Shown here: piece after piece, positions 8,736 through 19,504 of the stretch
Layout: each line of letters opens with the position of its first letter
Position numbering within the stretch: the stretch's first letter is position 1
Source of the DNA: Limnohabitans curvus
GTDB lineage: Bacteria; Pseudomonadota; Gammaproteobacteria; Burkholderiales; Burkholderiaceae_C
Assembly (NCBI RefSeq): GCF_003063475.1
Contig: NZ_NESP01000001.1
Coordinates: forward strand, 992,001 to 1,056,000
DNA length: 64,000 nt
Direction of reading: 5' to 3'
Notes under the pieces: generated by a model
Databases searched by the model: none
What the model saw: the letters and a program-made list of their open reading frames with translations, nothing else
Told to the model about the DNA's origin: nothing
Position numbers and translations under genes: made by a program

Positions 8736-9503
8736 TCATGCGGGGTTATCTATTTCGATGAACTGGTGGCTGATGCCCAGTTGTGCCGCCACATGCGCCG
8801 CAGCGGCAGGTGCGCCATAACGCTCAGTGGCGTGATGCCCACAAGCCAAAAAGGCCACCCCAGTTTCGCGCGCCAAATGCGCTTGGGGCTCTGAAATTTC
8901 GCCCGTGATGAAGGCATCCACACCCGCGGCAATGGCTGCTTCGAAATAACTTTGCGCACCGCCGGTGCACCAAGCCACTTTGCGTATTTCTCGCACAGGT
9001 GTTTGCACCACCACAGACTCACGTTGCAAAGCCCCCGACACCACTGCCGCCAAAGCTTGCGCATTGGCAAACTTTTGGCCATCCGCGCGTTCGCCCCACA
9101 AACCCAAATCTTGCTCACCAAACGTGCCTTGCACTTGCAGCCCCAAACGCTGGCCTAGCTGCGCGTTGTTACCCAATTCAGGATGTGCATCCAGCGGCAA
9201 GTGGTACGCCAACAAGTTGATGTTGTGTGCCAACAGCAGTTGCAAGCGTTGCTTCATCCAGCCGGTGACCGTGCCGTCTTGGCCACGCCAAAACAAACCG
9301 TGATGCACAAAAATGGTATCCGCCTTGGCATCTATCGCCGCCTCAATCAAGGCGCGACTGGCAGTCACGCCAGAGACGATGTGGCGAATGGTGTCTGCAC
9401 CTTCGACTTGCAAACCGTTCGGTCCGTAATCTTTGAAACGTGCAGGCTGCAACAAATCGTTGAAGGCACTCAGCAATGTTTGGCGGGTGACGGTTTGACT
9501 CAT
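8736..9503 (-). CDS. Nif3-like dinuclear metal centre protein
   Basis: A 255-residue member of the Nif3/YbgI (DUF34) family. The dinuclear-metal ligands can be seen in IFVHHGLFW and LLAYHLPLDAHPELGNN in the N-terminal half and ACGHHATERYG in the C-terminal half. The exact reaction is uncertain; members are often annotated as GTP cyclohydrolase I type 2, poorly supported, or as metal-dependent hydrolases. The ATG overlaps the stop of the upstream protease gene by 4 nt, implying translational coupling. Confidence 0.88.
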   Translation of the reverse strand: MSQTVTRQTLLSAFNDLLQPARFKDYGPNGLQVEGADTIRHIVSGVTASRALIEAAIDAKADTIFVHHGLFWRGQDGTVTGWMKQRLQLLLAHNINLLAYHLPLDAHPELGNNAQLGQRLGLQVQGTFGEQDLGLWGERADGQKFANAQALAAVVSGALQRESVVVQTPVREIRKVAWCTGGAQSYFEAAIAAGVDAFITGEISEPQAHLARETGVAFLACGHHATERYGAPAAAAHVAAQLGISHQFIEIDNPA

Positions 9504-10642
9504 CGGGGCACCTTGGTTTTGGGACGCTGGACCGCCGTGACATTCAAGGTCAGGTTTTGATTGCGCCGAACCACTTCGAGCTTCACGTTCTCGCCGGGCG
9601 TGAGTGCGGCAATTCGTGTCAACAGCTCGCCCACATTTTTCACGGGCTGCCCAGCCACGGCCAACAACAAGTCGCCTGGGCGCAAGCCTGCATTCGCAGC
9701 GGGGCCGTTTTGCAGCACCCCGGTGATCACCACACCGTTGGTTTGCTTCAAGCCAAACGTCTCGGCCAATTCAGGCGTCAACTCGCTGGGTTCAATTCCA
9801 ACCCAGCCGCGTGTCACTTGACCATCGCGCACGATGCCCTCTAGCACTTGACGCGCGGTAGACACAGGAATGGCAAAACCAATGCCCATGTTGCCGCCCG
9901 AGCGCGAATAGATGGCGGTGTTGATGCCAATCAAATTACCGTTCACATCGACCAAAGCGCCGCCCGAGTTGCCGGGGTTGATGGCCGCATCGGTTTGGAT
10001 GAAATTTTCAAAGGTGTTGATGCCCAACTGGTTACGGCCCAAGGCAGACACGATGCCGCTGGTCACGGTTTGGCCCACGCCGAATGGATTGCCAATTGCC
10101 AACACGCGGTCCCCTACTTGTGCCGTGTCTGAATTGCCCAAGGCAATGACGGGCAAGCGGTCTAGGTTGATGCGCAAAATAGCGAGGTCGGTATCCGGGT
10201 CTGCGCCAATCACCTGTGCGGTTGCATGGCGACTGTCACTCAAGGTGACTTCAATTTCTTGCGCACCCTCAATCACATGGTTGTTGGTGAGGATGTACCC
10301 CTCAGGGCTGACGATGACGCCACTGCCCAAGCCCTGCTGTGGCGTGTCGTCTTCGCGGTCGCCATAGAAAAAGCGAAACCAAGGGTCGTTTTGAAAAGGA
10401 TGCGCGGGCGCATTGGCCTGTGTGGTGGCAATGCTCACCACGGCGGGCGATGCCACTTTGGCTGCCGGGCTAAAACTGCCAGGCATGACAGTGCCGGTGG
10501 CATTGGGCGCGGCCTCGAGCAAGGTCACACCTGACATTGGCATGCGGCGGTTGAGCCACTCAGGCTTCAAGGTCACCAGGACAAACCAAATTGCCACCAG
10601 CACGGTGACAACTTGGGAGAACAGCAACCATTGACGTTTCAT
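9500..10642 (-). CDS. HtrA/DegS-type periplasmic serine protease
   Basis: A 380-residue membrane-anchored HtrA protease with one PDZ domain. An N-terminal anchor at residues 8-25 precedes a trypsin-like domain with triad H122 (TNNHVIEG), D152 (PDTDLAIL) and S226 (NPGNSGGAL). The PDZ domain lies at about 275-370. The single PDZ and membrane anchor resemble DegS, which cleaves anti-sigma factor RseA in gammaproteobacteria, but family members of this size in Burkholderiales are usually called Do-like and the substrate is unknown. It lies 18 nt downstream of tatC. Confidence 0.92.
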   Translation of the reverse strand: MKRQWLLFSQVVTVLVAIWFVLVTLKPEWLNRRMPMSGVTLLEAAPNATGTVMPGSFSPAAKVASPAVVSIATTQANAPAHPFQNDPWFRFFYGDREDDTPQQGLGSGVIVSPEGYILTNNHVIEGAQEIEVTLSDSRHATAQVIGADPDTDLAILRINLDRLPVIALGNSDTAQVGDRVLAIGNPFGVGQTVTSGIVSALGRNQLGINTFENFIQTDAAINPGNSGGALVDVNGNLIGINTAIYSRSGGNMGIGFAIPVSTARQVLEGIVRDGQVTRGWVGIEPSELTPELAETFGLKQTNGVVITGVLQNGPAANAGLRPGDLLLAVAGQPVKNVGELLTRIAALTPGENVKLEVVRRNQNLTLNVTAVQRPKTKVPR

Positions 10643-10660
10643 GGCGTGTTTGCGCAGCGC

Positions 10661-11431
10661 TTATTCGGCGTCAGGCGCTTGGGTGTGTTTGATGAAGAGT
10701 TGCGCAGCCCAAATGCCGATCTCGTACAAGATGCACATGGGAATGGCCAGCGCCAGCTGCGACACCACATCGGGCGGCGTCACGATGGCCGCGATGATGA
10801 ATGCCAACACGATGAAGTACGAGCGAAAGTCTTTGAGCTTTTCGATGGTCACCACATTCATGCGCGCCAACACAATCACCACGATGGGCACTTCAAACGC
10901 CAAACCAAAGGCGATGAACATGCTGATGACAAAGCCCAAATAGGCCTCAATGTCAGGTGCAGCCGTGATGCTTTTGGGCGCAAAGCTTTGGATGAACTTG
11001 AACACTTGGCCAAACACGAAGAAGTAGCAAAACGCCACTCCCACCATGAACAACAAGGTGCTTGACACCACCAACGGCAGCACCAATTTCTTTTCGTGCG
11101 AATACAGACCAGGCGCCACAAACGCCCACACCTGGTACAGCACCACCGGCAGCGCCAGCAAAAACGCAGTCATCAGCAAAATTTTGAGCGGCACCAAAAA
11201 TGGCGAAATCACCGACGTGGCGATCAACGTGGCACCCGCAGGCAACTGTGCCACCAAGGGCGCCGCCAACAAGTCATACAGCTCGGCAGGGCCGGGGTAG
11301 ATCGCCAACGCAGCACCAGCCACCAACACGGCAATGGTCGCTTTGACCAAACGGTCACGCAACTCAATCAAATGCTGCACAAATGGCTGCTCGGTGCCAG
11401 CCAATTCGTCGGTAGAAGGGGTATCAGACAT
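10661..11431 (-). CDS. tatC: Sec-independent translocase subunit TatC
   Basis: A 256-residue polytopic TatC, the receptor that reads twin-arginine signal peptides. Six transmembrane helices are expected. The conserved N-terminal segment [15 protein letters not shown] and the loop motif [16 protein letters not shown] are present. It overlaps the 3' end of tatB by 8 nt. Confidence 0.97.
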   Translation of the reverse strand: MSDTPSTDELAGTEQPFVQHLIELRDRLVKATIAVLVAGAALAIYPGPAELYDLLAAPLVAQLPAGATLIATSVISPFLVPLKILLMTAFLLALPVVLYQVWAFVAPGLYSHEKKLVLPLVVSSTLLFMVGVAFCYFFVFGQVFKFIQSFAPKSITAAPDIEAYLGFVISMFIAFGLAFEVPIVVIVLARMNVVTIEKLKDFRSYFIVLAFIIAAIVTPPDVVSQLALAIPMCILYEIGIWAAQLFIKHTQAPDAE

Positions 11432-11897
11432 GTTCAGAACGCTTCACAGGGCGAAAACGCGCCACGCGGGCCGCGCCAGATAGCGCCTTGGTGCGTACAC
11501 CTTGACGGGCTTTGTACCAATGCGGCATGGCACCACGCTTGAGGCGCCATTTCTTGCCTGGGTTTTCATACGTGGGTGGCGGTGGGGCCAACGGTTCGTA
11601 ATGGTCAGACGATAAACCAGCCGTGGTTTCGGACCAGTCTTTCTCAAAGTCGCTGGCCGCGGTGTGTACGGAGTGCTCCACATCGCGTGCCGCTGTCTCC
11701 ATCGTCTCTTTCATCTTCTTGAGCTCATCGAGCTCCATCGTGCGGTTGACCTCAGCTTTGACGTCAGCCACGTAACGCTTGGCTTTGCCAATCATCGTCC
11801 CCATCGTGCGGGCGACACTGGGCAACCGCTCGGGCCCGATGACTACCAAGGCCACCGCACTCACTACCGCAATTTTGGAAAAATCGAGATCAAACAA
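11424..11897 (-). CDS. tatB: Tat translocase subunit TatB
   Basis: A 157-residue TatB. The N-terminal membrane helix ([20 protein letters not shown]) contains the Glu and is followed by the hinge [10 protein letters not shown] and a long amphipathic helix (to about residue 80). The C-terminal 70 residues are Pro-rich and then strongly basic ([20 protein letters not shown]). Spacing to tatA is 19 nt. TatB with TatC forms the substrate-docking complex. Confidence 0.95.
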   Translation of the reverse strand: MFDLDFSKIAVVSAVALVVIGPERLPSVARTMGTMIGKAKRYVADVKAEVNRTMELDELKKMKETMETAARDVEHSVHTAASDFEKDWSETTAGLSSDHYEPLAPPPPTYENPGKKWRLKRGAMPHWYKARQGVRTKALSGAARVARFRPVKRSEHV

Positions 11898-11916
11898 AGC
11901 AAGCGATCAACATCAA

Positions 11917-12147
11917 TTAAGACTTGTTCTTGACTTCAACGTCAATGGTATTTTTGTCGGCAGACACAGCGGCAGCAGGCGCTGCTGGCTTGTCTTCGGC
12001 AGGTGCGCTGCCATCTTTCATGCCGTCTTTGAAGCCCTTCACGGCGCCGCCCAAGTCTGAGCCCAAATTTTTGAGCTTCTTGGTACCAAACACCATGATG
12101 ACGATCAACAAGACGATCAGCCAATGCCAAATTGAAAACGAACCCAT
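11917..12147 (-). CDS. tatA: Tat translocase subunit TatA
   Basis: A 76-residue TatA, which oligomerises to form the protein-conducting assembly. [20 protein letters not shown] is the N-terminal membrane helix. [21 protein letters not shown] is the FGTKKL-type hinge and amphipathic helix, followed by an Ala/Pro-rich tail. First of tatABC, 32 nt downstream of the HIT gene. Confidence 0.97.
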   Translation of the reverse strand: MGSFSIWHWLIVLLIVIMVFGTKKLKNLGSDLGGAVKGFKDGMKDGSAPAEDKPAAPAAAVSADKNTIDVEVKNKS

Positions 12148-12179
12148 GTGTGACTCCTAAATAATTGATTGAATTCTAA

Positions 12180-12536
12180 TCAGCCGCGCAGCCAAGGACG
12201 TGGACCACCCATGACATGCCAGTGCATGTGATGGACTTCTTGCCCACCTTCAGCGCCAGTATTAGCCACGATGCGAAAGCCACCTTCGGGGTAAGGTTTT
12301 GCGCCTTCTTGCACAGCCAGCTTGGGGGCCAGCAACATCATGCGACCCAACAAACCTTCATGCTCGGGCGTGACATGCGCCATCGAGGGAATGTGCAACT
12401 TAGGAATGATCAAAAAGTGCACGGGCGCCCACGGGTTGATGTCGTGAAACGCGAAGATTTCGTCGTCTTCATACACCTTACGCGACGGGATTTGACCCGC
12501 GATGATTTTGCAAAAAATGCAATTAGCGTCTGTCAT
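12180..12536 (-). CDS. HIT-family nucleoside phosphoramidase (HinT-like)
   Basis: A 118-residue histidine-triad protein. The triad HMHWHVMGG (H103, H105, H107) forms the active site and two Cys in CIFCK (C6, C9) are family zinc ligands. HinT enzymes hydrolyse AMP-lysine-type phosphoramidates. I chose the ATG giving MTDANCIFCK because a GAGGA SD site lies just upstream; the frame is open further upstream into hisE. Its place between hisE and tatA is a recurring arrangement in Burkholderiales. Confidence 0.93.
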   Translation of the reverse strand: MTDANCIFCKIIAGQIPSRKVYEDDEIFAFHDINPWAPVHFLIIPKLHIPSMAHVTPEHEGLLGRMMLLAPKLAVQEGAKPYPEGGFRIVANTGAEGGQEVHHMHWHVMGGPRPWLRG

Positions 12537-12543
12537 ATTGTCC

Positions 12544-12927
12544 TCACTCGCCCGCGGCTTCGCGGGCTTGCGCTTTGCGCAAAGCTTTCTCTTCCAAGCC
12601 ACTCAGGCCTTCGCGGCGCGCCAGCTCATCAATCACGTCAGAGGGCTTCAAGCCGTAGTGGGCCAAAGCAATCATGCTGTGAAACCACAGGTCGGCCACT
12701 TCGTACACCAGCTTCGATGCATCACCGCCATGGTCCACGTCTTTGGCGGCCATCACGGTTTCGGTGGCCTCTTCGCCAATCTTCTTCAAGAACGCGTCAG
12801 GGCCTTTGTGCAGCAAGCGCGAGACGTAGCTCTTCTCGGGGTCGCCGCCATTGGCGGGCTTGCGGCTTTCAATCACGTCGGCCAGACGTTGCAAGGTGTC
12901 TAAATGGGTCACAGGGGTCGAACTCAT
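12544..12927 (-). CDS. hisE: Phosphoribosyl-ATP pyrophosphatase
   Basis: A 127-residue monofunctional HisE of the MazG-like all-alpha fold, catalysing the second histidine step (PRATP to PRAMP). Family motifs are [31 protein letters not shown] and [11 protein letters not shown]. The start at [10 protein letters not shown] follows hisI by 5 nt; a longer frame would overlap hisI. Separate hisI and hisE genes are normal in betaproteobacteria. Confidence 0.95.
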   Translation of the reverse strand: MSSTPVTHLDTLQRLADVIESRKPANGGDPEKSYVSRLLHKGPDAFLKKIGEEATETVMAAKDVDHGGDASKLVYEVADLWFHSMIALAHYGLKPSDVIDELARREGLSGLEEKALRKAQAREAAGE

Positions 12928-12932
12928 GGTGT

Positions 12933-13328
12933 TCACTTGTAAATGGATTCGGGGTCTTTCAGCACAGGCTCGCAAGCGTGCCACGCTTTACCTTCAAGAC
13001 GTTGGTAGAAGCAGCTATGGCGGCCAGTATGGCAGGCAATGCCGGGCTCGTGTCCTTCTTGCGTCACCTTGAGCAACACCACGTCGTTATCGCAGTCGAT
13101 GCGAATGTCGTGCACCGTTTGCACATGGCCCGACTCCTCGCCCTTGAACCACAGCTTGTTGCGTGAGCGACTGAAATACACCGCACGCTTGAGCTCAGCC
13201 GTTTTTTGCAGCGCCTCGCGGTTCATCCACGCAAACATCAGCACGTCACCGCTGTCTTTTTCTTGGGCGATCACGGGTACTAGGCCTTTGTCGTCCCATT
13301 TGATGGCATCAAGCCAAGTTGAGGTCAT
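12933..13328 (-). CDS. hisI: Phosphoribosyl-AMP cyclohydrolase
   Basis: A 131-residue HisI that opens the adenine ring of PRAMP. It has [28 protein letters not shown] and the metal-binding stretch [11 protein letters not shown] plus [11 protein letters not shown] use the ATG giving [12 protein letters not shown]; an in-frame TTG lies five codons upstream. Neither has a strong SD site. It sits 23 nt after hisF. Confidence 0.95.
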   Translation of the reverse strand: MTSTWLDAIKWDDKGLVPVIAQEKDSGDVLMFAWMNREALQKTAELKRAVYFSRSRNKLWFKGEESGHVQTVHDIRIDCDNDVVLLKVTQEGHEPGIACHTGRHSCFYQRLEGKAWHACEPVLKDPESIYK

Positions 13329-13351
13329 GTCGGTTGTTTTCAAGAAAAGGA

Positions 13352-14152
13352 TTACAAACGGACAGGAATGCCGCGCTCACGCATCCGCTCTTTCGCCTGC
13401 TGCACGGTGTATTCGCCGTAGTGGAAGATGCTCGCGGCCAGCACAGCGTCAGCGCCGCCTTGTTGTACGCCATCGGCCAAGTGGTCGAGGTTGCCCACGC
13501 CGCCTGAGGCAATCACGGGCACGGGCACGATGTCGGACACGGCGCGGGTGAGCTGCAAGTCAAAGCCGCTCTTGGTACCGTCGCGGTCCATGCTGGTGAG
13601 CAAGATTTCGCCTGCGCCGTAGTCGGCCATTTGCTTGGCCCATGCCACGGCGTCTAGACCCACGTTTTTACGGCCGCCATGGCTGAACACATCCCAGCCA
13701 GGGCCAACAGCCAAGCCGTTTGCACCCATGCGCTGTTCGTCTTCCGCGGTGCGGCGCTTGGCGTCGATGGCCACGACGATGCACTGGGCGCCATATTTGG
13801 CTGACGCATCGCGAATCACTTGCGGGTTGGCTATTGCCGCAGAGTTAAAGCTCACTTTGTCAGCGCCTGCGTTGAGCATGCGGCGCACGTCGTCAACGGT
13901 GCGCACACCACCGCCCACGGTGAGGGGGATGAACACTTGGCTGGCCACGGCTTCGATGATGTGAAGAATCACATCGCGCGCATCGCTGGTGGCGGTGATG
14001 TCCAAGAAGGTGAGCTCGTCAGCGCCTTGGTCGTTGTAGCGTGCCGCGATTTCCACAGGGTCGCCTGCATCGCGCAGCTCGACAAAGTTGACGCCTTTGA
14101 CGACGCGACCGCCGGTCACGTCGAGGCAAGGAATGATGCGCTTAGCAAGCAT
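13352..14152 (-). CDS. hisF: Imidazole glycerol phosphate synthase subunit HisF
   Basis: A 266-residue TIM-barrel cyclase that joins PRFAR to ammonia from HisH, producing IGP and AICAR. The N-terminal catalytic Asp is in [18 protein letters not shown] (D11) and the second Asp in [11 protein letters not shown]. The duplicated half-barrel phosphate motifs ([17 protein letters not shown]) are intact. It is split from hisA by a mutarotase gene. Confidence 0.97.
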   Translation of the reverse strand: MLAKRIIPCLDVTGGRVVKGVNFVELRDAGDPVEIAARYNDQGADELTFLDITATSDARDVILHIIEAVASQVFIPLTVGGGVRTVDDVRRMLNAGADKVSFNSAAIANPQVIRDASAKYGAQCIVVAIDAKRRTAEDEQRMGANGLAVGPGWDVFSHGGRKNVGLDAVAWAKQMADYGAGEILLTSMDRDGTKSGFDLQLTRAVSDIVPVPVIASGGVGNLDHLADGVQQGGADAVLAASIFHYGEYTVQQAKERMRERGIPVRL

Positions 14153-14170
14153 AGAGGTCCAAAGAGTTCT

Positions 14171-15034
14171 TCAAGAAACGGTCAAACGCTGCCAGCCAAC
14201 CCATTGGCCACCAGCGGAGATTGAGATGGGTTCAAACACCTGCGCGGCTTCCACGCACAGCATGCGCGCAAAGCCGTGGGCGGGCATGTCGGCCAGTGCG
14301 GCGCACTTGCCCTCGCCCGGGTTCCACACCACTGAGTTGGCCCATGAGGGGCTTTGCTCAATTTGCAGGGTGCTTGTGCCGTCTTGCAGGTGCAGTGGGT
14401 TGGCCGCCGAGTCATACACGCGGTCAAACTCGCCATCAAAGTACAGCGCCTCGTCGGCCAAACCATGCACATCAGCAACAGCGTCCCACTCGGGGCGGCC
14501 ACCCAAGCCACGCAGCTCGGTCAGGTCAATGTCATCGACGGCTAGGTACGTGTGCAGTGCGCCAGTGAAGTGCAAATCGTTTTGCGCTTCGGTGTTGTTA
14601 ACGGTCAGCGTGAGGGTCAGCTGGCCGGGCGCCAACGCCACGCGCAGCACGGCCACAAAGGCTTGTTGCCAAATGGCGAGCGTGTCGGCGTTGGTGCTGA
14701 GGGTGAAGTCGATGTGGGCGGCGTCACCGCTGGCCACGGCCTCACCGGCTACCCAGCTCATGTTGCGCGCAAAACCATGTTTAGGCAAAGTGCCACGTTG
14801 GTTGAACTGGGGGAAGCACACCGGCACACCACCACGGATGGCGGCTTGGCCATCCCACAGGTTGTTGGGGCTTAAAAACAAACGCTCGCGGCCTTGGCTG
14901 ACCCACGACAACACATGCGCGCCTTGCAAAGCCACCAGCACGGTGTCGCCGCAAGGCAGGGTCAGGCGCTGGCAGGCAAGGCCTTGGTGAAGCTCACCGC
15001 AGGCCGCGCTACCGGCGGCTGTGGCATTAGCCAT
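14171..15034 (-). CDS. Aldose-1-epimerase / D-hexose-6-phosphate mutarotase-like protein
   Basis: A 287-residue beta-sandwich protein of the galactose mutarotase superfamily, closest in pattern to YeaD-type D-hexose-6-phosphate mutarotases. It has [27 protein letters not shown] (conserved His), [14 protein letters not shown] and SVVWNPG with a conserved C-terminal Glu region. The ATG giving MANATAAG overlaps the hisA stop by 8 nt, and 18 nt separate it from hisF. It is therefore translated as part of the his operon, although no histidine step is known for it. Confidence 0.82.
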   Translation of the reverse strand: MANATAAGSAACGELHQGLACQRLTLPCGDTVLVALQGAHVLSWVSQGRERLFLSPNNLWDGQAAIRGGVPVCFPQFNQRGTLPKHGFARNMSWVAGEAVASGDAAHIDFTLSTNADTLAIWQQAFVAVLRVALAPGQLTLTLTVNNTEAQNDLHFTGALHTYLAVDDIDLTELRGLGGRPEWDAVADVHGLADEALYFDGEFDRVYDSAANPLHLQDGTSTLQIEQSPSWANSVVWNPGEGKCAALADMPAHGFARMLCVEAAQVFEPISISAGGQWVGWQRLTVS

Positions 15035-15767
15035 TGAGTTCGTCAGCGCGGGCTTGGGCTTTTGCAAAGTCCAAATCACCACTGTAAATGGCGCGACCGC
15101 AAATCACGCCCTCCACGCCCTCGCCTTCCACGGCGCACAACTGTTCGATGTCGGCCATGTTGGACAAACCGCCAGAGGCGATGATGGGAATCGACACGGC
15201 TTGTGCCAGCTTGACCGTGGCGTCGATGTTGATACCCGTCAGCATCCCATCGCGACCGATGTCGGTGTAGATGATGGATTCGACGCCATAGTCTTCAAAC
15301 TTCTTGCCGAGGTCGGCCACATCGTGACCGGTGAGCTTGCTCCAACCATCGGTGGCAACCTTGCCGTCTTTGGCGTCAAGACCCACGATGATGTGACCGC
15401 CAAAGGCAGCGCACGCATCTTTCAAGAAGCCGGGGTTCTTCACGGCAGCGGTGCCAATGATGACGTAGCGCAAGCCTGCGTCGATGTATTTTTCAATCGT
15501 ATCGAGGTCGCGGATGCCGCCACCCAACTGCACGGGAATGTCGTGGCCCACGGCTTTCAAAATGGCTTTGATGGCCGCTTTGTTTTGTGGCGTACCGGCG
15601 AAAGCGCCGTTCAAGTCCACCAAGTGCAGGCGGCGCGCGCCTTTGGCCACCCAGTTGAGCGCCATTTGCGCTGGGTCTTCACCGAAGGTGGTGGATTGCT
15701 CCATGTCACCTTGTTTGAGGCGCACGCAATGTCCGTCTTTGAGGTCGATGGCGGGAATTAAATACAT
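15027..15767 (-). CDS. hisA: ProFAR isomerase
   Basis: A 246-residue TIM-barrel isomerase converting ProFAR to PRFAR. The catalytic Asp lies in [18 protein letters not shown] (D8) and the second in [11 protein letters not shown]. Phosphate motifs are LGGGIRD and IASGGLSN. It is homologous to hisF and lies between hisH and the mutarotase gene. Confidence 0.97.
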   Translation of the reverse strand: MYLIPAIDLKDGHCVRLKQGDMEQSTTFGEDPAQMALNWVAKGARRLHLVDLNGAFAGTPQNKAAIKAILKAVGHDIPVQLGGGIRDLDTIEKYIDAGLRYVIIGTAAVKNPGFLKDACAAFGGHIIVGLDAKDGKVATDGWSKLTGHDVADLGKKFEDYGVESIIYTDIGRDGMLTGINIDATVKLAQAVSIPIIASGGLSNMADIEQLCAVEGEGVEGVICGRAIYSGDLDFAKAQARADELNG

Positions 15768-15782
15768 GATGGCGTTAAAAGT

Positions 15783-16433
15783 TCAAGGGTTCCAGTGCAG
15801 AAAGTTGCGGTACAGGGCCAAGCCATGCGCCGCGCTTTTTTCCGGGTGAAATTGTGTCGCAAAAATGTTGTCGCGGGCCACGGCACATGTAAAAAGGCCG
15901 CCGTAGTCAGTTTGGGCCGCGCTGTGCTCTGGATTGGCAGGGCGGGCGTAGAAACTGTGCACGAAATAGAAGTAGCTGCCGTCGGGCACATCGGTCCACA
16001 TGAAGTGCGGACGTGTGGGCTGCACTTGGTTCCAGCCCATTTGCGGCACCTTGAAGCGGCTTCCGTCGGGTTGTGTGCGGCCGGCCAAATCAAACTTCAC
16101 CACCTCGCCGGGAATCAGACCTAAGCCGGGCGTGTCGCCCTCGGCGCTGTGGTCGAGCATCATTTGCATCCCCACACACACGCCAAACAAAGGTTTTTTG
16201 TGGGCAGCGTCCATGACCGCATCAAACATGCCGGACTCGCGCAACTCGCGCATGCAATCAGGCATGGCGCCTTGGCCGGGCAAGACCACGCGGTGCGCGT
16301 CGCGCACCACCTGCGGATCAGACGTGACCACCACTTCGGCATGGTCGACCAGAGAAGCCGCATGCATCACCGCCTGCGCCACAGAGCGCAGGTTGCCCAT
16401 GCCGTAATCAACGACTGCGACTTTGTTGGTCAC
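15783..16433 (-). CDS. hisH: Imidazole glycerol phosphate synthase glutaminase subunit HisH
   Basis: A 216-residue class I glutamine amidotransferase supplying ammonia to HisF. The nucleophile is C86 in LFGVCVGMQ, and the His-Glu pair lies in TQFHPEKS near the C-terminus. The oxyanion strand [12 protein letters not shown] is present. It overlaps hisB by 4 nt (ATGA-type junction). Confidence 0.97.
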   Translation of the reverse strand: MTNKVAVVDYGMGNLRSVAQAVMHAASLVDHAEVVVTSDPQVVRDAHRVVLPGQGAMPDCMRELRESGMFDAVMDAAHKKPLFGVCVGMQMMLDHSAEGDTPGLGLIPGEVVKFDLAGRTQPDGSRFKVPQMGWNQVQPTRPHFMWTDVPDGSYFYFVHSFYARPANPEHSAAQTDYGGLFTCAVARDNIFATQFHPEKSAAHGLALYRNFLHWNP

Positions 16434-17035
16434 AGGCTTCCCTTGGTGGAAGGAATCATGCCGGCTGAGCGTGGGTCCAATTCCAAAGCAGCACGCAAGG
16501 CACGCGCAAACGCTTTGAACACCGTCTCAGCTTGGTGATGCGCGTTCTCGCCGCGCAAGTTGTCGATGTGCAAGGTCACGAAGGCGTGGTTCACAAAGCC
16601 TTGGAAAAACTCAAACGCCAATTGGCTGTCGAACTCGCCAATCATGCCGCTCTTGAACGGCACGTGCATGATGAGGCCAGGACGGCCCGAAAAATCCACC
16701 ACCACGCGGCTGAGTGCTTCGTCGAGCGGCACATAGGCGTGGCCGTAACGGCGAATGCCTTTTTTGTCGCCCACGGCTTTGGCAAACGCTTGGCCCAAGG
16801 TGATGCCCACGTCTTCCACGGTGTGGTGGCCGTCGATGTGCAAATCACCCACGGCGTGGATGTCCAAATCGATCAAGCCATGACGCGCGATTTGGTCCAG
16901 CATGTGGTCAAAAAAACCAATGCCGGTAGAGAGCTTGGATTGGCCCGTGCCGTCGAGGTTGATCTTGACGGTGATTTGGGTCTCGGCCGTGTTGCGGCTG
17001 ACTTCGGCAGTACGTGGCGCAATAGGAGCTGTCAT
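16430..17035 (-). CDS. hisB: Imidazoleglycerol-phosphate dehydratase
   Basis: A 201-residue monofunctional dehydratase, without the HisN phosphatase domain fused in enterobacteria. The two metal motifs are [11 protein letters not shown] (H70, H71) and [12 protein letters not shown]. It lies 13 nt after hisC. Confidence 0.97.
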   Translation of the reverse strand: MTAPIAPRTAEVSRNTAETQITVKINLDGTGQSKLSTGIGFFDHMLDQIARHGLIDLDIHAVGDLHIDGHHTVEDVGITLGQAFAKAVGDKKGIRRYGHAYVPLDEALSRVVVDFSGRPGLIMHVPFKSGMIGEFDSQLAFEFFQGFVNHAFVTLHIDNLRGENAHHQAETVFKAFARALRAALELDPRSAGMIPSTKGSL

Positions 17036-17048
17036 GTGTGACTTTCGA

Positions 17049-18161
17049 TTAAGAGAGAGCGGTTTGCAGGGCAGCCAAGAGTTGTTTGTTTTCCTCGGGC
17101 GTGCCGATGGTCAAGCGCAAGCAGTTGGCAAGCAATGGGTGCATTTTAGAAACGTTCTTCACCAGCACTTTGTGGGCCTTGAGCACCTCAAAAGCGCGAT
17201 TGGCGGCATCGGCCTCACCATTGAAACGCAACACCATCATGTTGGCTTCGCTGGCGTAAGGGGTAACGCCTGCCATTTGCTGCAAGGCTTTGAACAAAGC
17301 GTCACGCTCCGTGCGAATGACAGCGGCTTGCTGGGCAAACACATCTGTGTGCTCCAGCGCAAACAAAGCGCATTCGGCGTTGAGCACGCTCACGTTGTAC
17401 GGTGGGCGCAGTTTGTCGATCTCGTTGATCAACGCCTGAGGGGCAATCATGTAGCCCAAGCGAATGCCGGCCAAACCAAACTTTGACAGCGTGCGCATCA
17501 ACAGCACATTGGCATTGGCCGCTGGGTGTTGGCGAATTTCGTCGAGCCAGCTTTTGCTAGAGAACGGCTGATATGCCTCGTCCATCACCACCAAGCCACC
17601 ATAAGCGCTGACCTGCTTGATGAGGTCGCGAATGGTGTCGGCGTCCCACAAATTGGCGGTGGGGTTGTTGGGGTAGGCGATGTAAACAATGGCGGGCTCG
17701 TGCTGCGCGATGGCGGCAGACATGGCAGCCTCATCCAACTCAAAGTCGGCCTTCAAGGGCACACCGATGTATTGCAAACCTTGCAGCTGTGCGCTCATGC
17801 CGTACATCACAAAGCCGGGCTCTGGGGCCACAACTTTGGCGCGATCTTGAGCGCCGGGGACGGCGCAAGCTTGGGACAACAAAGAAATCAGTTCGTCCGA
17901 GCCGTTGCCCAGCATCAAGCCCAAACCTGCAGGCAAATCAACGTATTGCGCCAGCGCGGTTTTCAGGTCGTCGATGCGTGCGCCGGGGTAACGGTTGACT
18001 TCCACCGCACCCAAACGCGCGCCCAGCTGGGCCTGCAATTCGGGCGAGAGGGTGAATGGGTTTTCCATCGCGTCAAGCTTGACCATGCCCACCGAGTGCT
18101 GCACGGCATAGGCGTGCATGGCTTGGACATCGGGGCGAATGAAACGCAGTGCGTTCGTCAT
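17049..18161 (-). CDS. hisC: Histidinol-phosphate aminotransferase
   Basis: A 370-residue class I/II PLP aminotransferase. The Schiff-base lysine is K227 in [18 protein letters not shown] contacts are AYPNNPTAN and [10 protein letters not shown] (D194). It lies 5 nt after hisD. Confidence 0.96.
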   Translation of the reverse strand: MTNALRFIRPDVQAMHAYAVQHSVGMVKLDAMENPFTLSPELQAQLGARLGAVEVNRYPGARIDDLKTALAQYVDLPAGLGLMLGNGSDELISLLSQACAVPGAQDRAKVVAPEPGFVMYGMSAQLQGLQYIGVPLKADFELDEAAMSAAIAQHEPAIVYIAYPNNPTANLWDADTIRDLIKQVSAYGGLVVMDEAYQPFSSKSWLDEIRQHPAANANVLLMRTLSKFGLAGIRLGYMIAPQALINEIDKLRPPYNVSVLNAECALFALEHTDVFAQQAAVIRTERDALFKALQQMAGVTPYASEANMMVLRFNGEADAANRAFEVLKAHKVLVKNVSKMHPLLANCLRLTIGTPEENKQLLAALQTALS

Positions 18162-18166
18162 ATCGG

Positions 18167-19480
18167 TCAGTCTTTCTTCAAACGGAACTCAGCTGCCATG
18201 GCGTGGGCTTGCAAGCCTTCGCCATAGGCCAACACGGCGGCAATCTTGCCCAGCGTTTGCGCGCCCTGCTCGCTCACCTCGATCAAGCTGCTGCGCTTTT
18301 GGAAGTCGTACACGCCCAAGGGCGAGCTGAAACGCGCCGTGCCGCTGGTGGGTAACACGTGGTTGGGTCCCGCGCAGTAGTCACCCAAACTTTCACTGGT
18401 GAACGCGCCCAAGAAAATGGCACCTGCGTGCTTAAGCAGCGGCTCCCACTTGTGGGGCTCGTTGCTCGACACCTCTAAGTGTTCGGGTGCAATGCGGTTG
18501 CTGATAGCGCACGCCTCTTCCATGCTGCGGGTGTGGATGAGCACACCACGGCCATTGAGCGATTTTTCGATGATGTCTTTGCGCGGCATTTGCGGCAGCA
18601 AGCGCTCGATCTCAGCTTGCACGCGGGCTATGTACGCGGCATCGGGGCAGAGCAACACGCTTTGCGCCAGCTCGTCGTGCTCGGCTTGGCTGAACAAATC
18701 CATGGCCACCCAGTCGGCGGGCGTGGAGCCATCGGCCAACACCAAAATTTCGCTGGGGCCTGCAATCATGTCGATGCCCACGGTGCCAAACACACGGCGC
18801 TTGGCAGCGGCCACATAGGCGTTGCCGGGGCCGGTAATTTTGTCGACCGCTGGCACAGTGGCTGTGCCGTAGGCCAACGCGGCCACGGCTTGTGCGCCAC
18901 CGATGGTGAAGGCGCGGCTCACGCCGGCCACATACGCAGCAGCGAGCACCAATGGGTTTTTCTCGCCCTTCGGCGTAGGCACAACCATGATGATTTCCTC
19001 CACGCCTGCGACGTGCGCAGGAATGGCGTTCATCAACACGCTGGATGGATAAGCTGCTTTGCCACCGGGCACATAGATGCCCACGCGGTCCAGCGGCGTG
19101 ACTTTTTGGCCGAGCAGCGTGCCGTCGGCATCGCGGTAGGTCCAGCTCTCGCCGCTGGCTTTCTTTTGCGCCTCGTGATAGCTGCGCACGCGTGCGGCGG
19201 CGGCTTGCAGGGCGTCGCGTTGCTCGGCGGGCAAGCCATCGAACGCGGCTTTGAGTTCGGTTTGCGTCAACTCCAACGCGGCCATGCTGTCGACCTTCAG
19301 GCCGTCAAAGCGCTCTGTGTATTCGAGCACGGCGGCATCGCCACGCTTTTGCACGTCGGCCAAGATGTCGGCCACGCGTTGCTCGATGGCCGCGTCAGTG
19401 TCGGCAGACCAATGCAGACGCGCTTTGAAATCAGCTTCAAAGGTGGGGCTGGTGGTCGAGAGACGAAGCGGTTTGGCCAT
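18167..19480 (-). CDS. hisD: Histidinol dehydrogenase
   Basis: A 437-residue HisD that oxidises L-histidinol to L-histidine in two NAD-dependent steps. Motifs include [29 protein letters not shown] and [15 protein letters not shown]. The zinc/substrate region [14 protein letters not shown] and the catalytic Glu-His pair in NRIAPEHLE are present. It lies 24 nt after hisG. Confidence 0.97.
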   Translation of the reverse strand: MAKPLRLSTTSPTFEADFKARLHWSADTDAAIEQRVADILADVQKRGDAAVLEYTERFDGLKVDSMAALELTQTELKAAFDGLPAEQRDALQAAAARVRSYHEAQKKASGESWTYRDADGTLLGQKVTPLDRVGIYVPGGKAAYPSSVLMNAIPAHVAGVEEIIMVVPTPKGEKNPLVLAAAYVAGVSRAFTIGGAQAVAALAYGTATVPAVDKITGPGNAYVAAAKRRVFGTVGIDMIAGPSEILVLADGSTPADWVAMDLFSQAEHDELAQSVLLCPDAAYIARVQAEIERLLPQMPRKDIIEKSLNGRGVLIHTRSMEEACAISNRIAPEHLEVSSNEPHKWEPLLKHAGAIFLGAFTSESLGDYCAGPNHVLPTSGTARFSSPLGVYDFQKRSSLIEVSEQGAQTLGKIAAVLAYGEGLQAHAMAAEFRLKKD

Positions 19481-19504
19481 CTTGTGTACGTATGTGGTGA
19501 GAGA

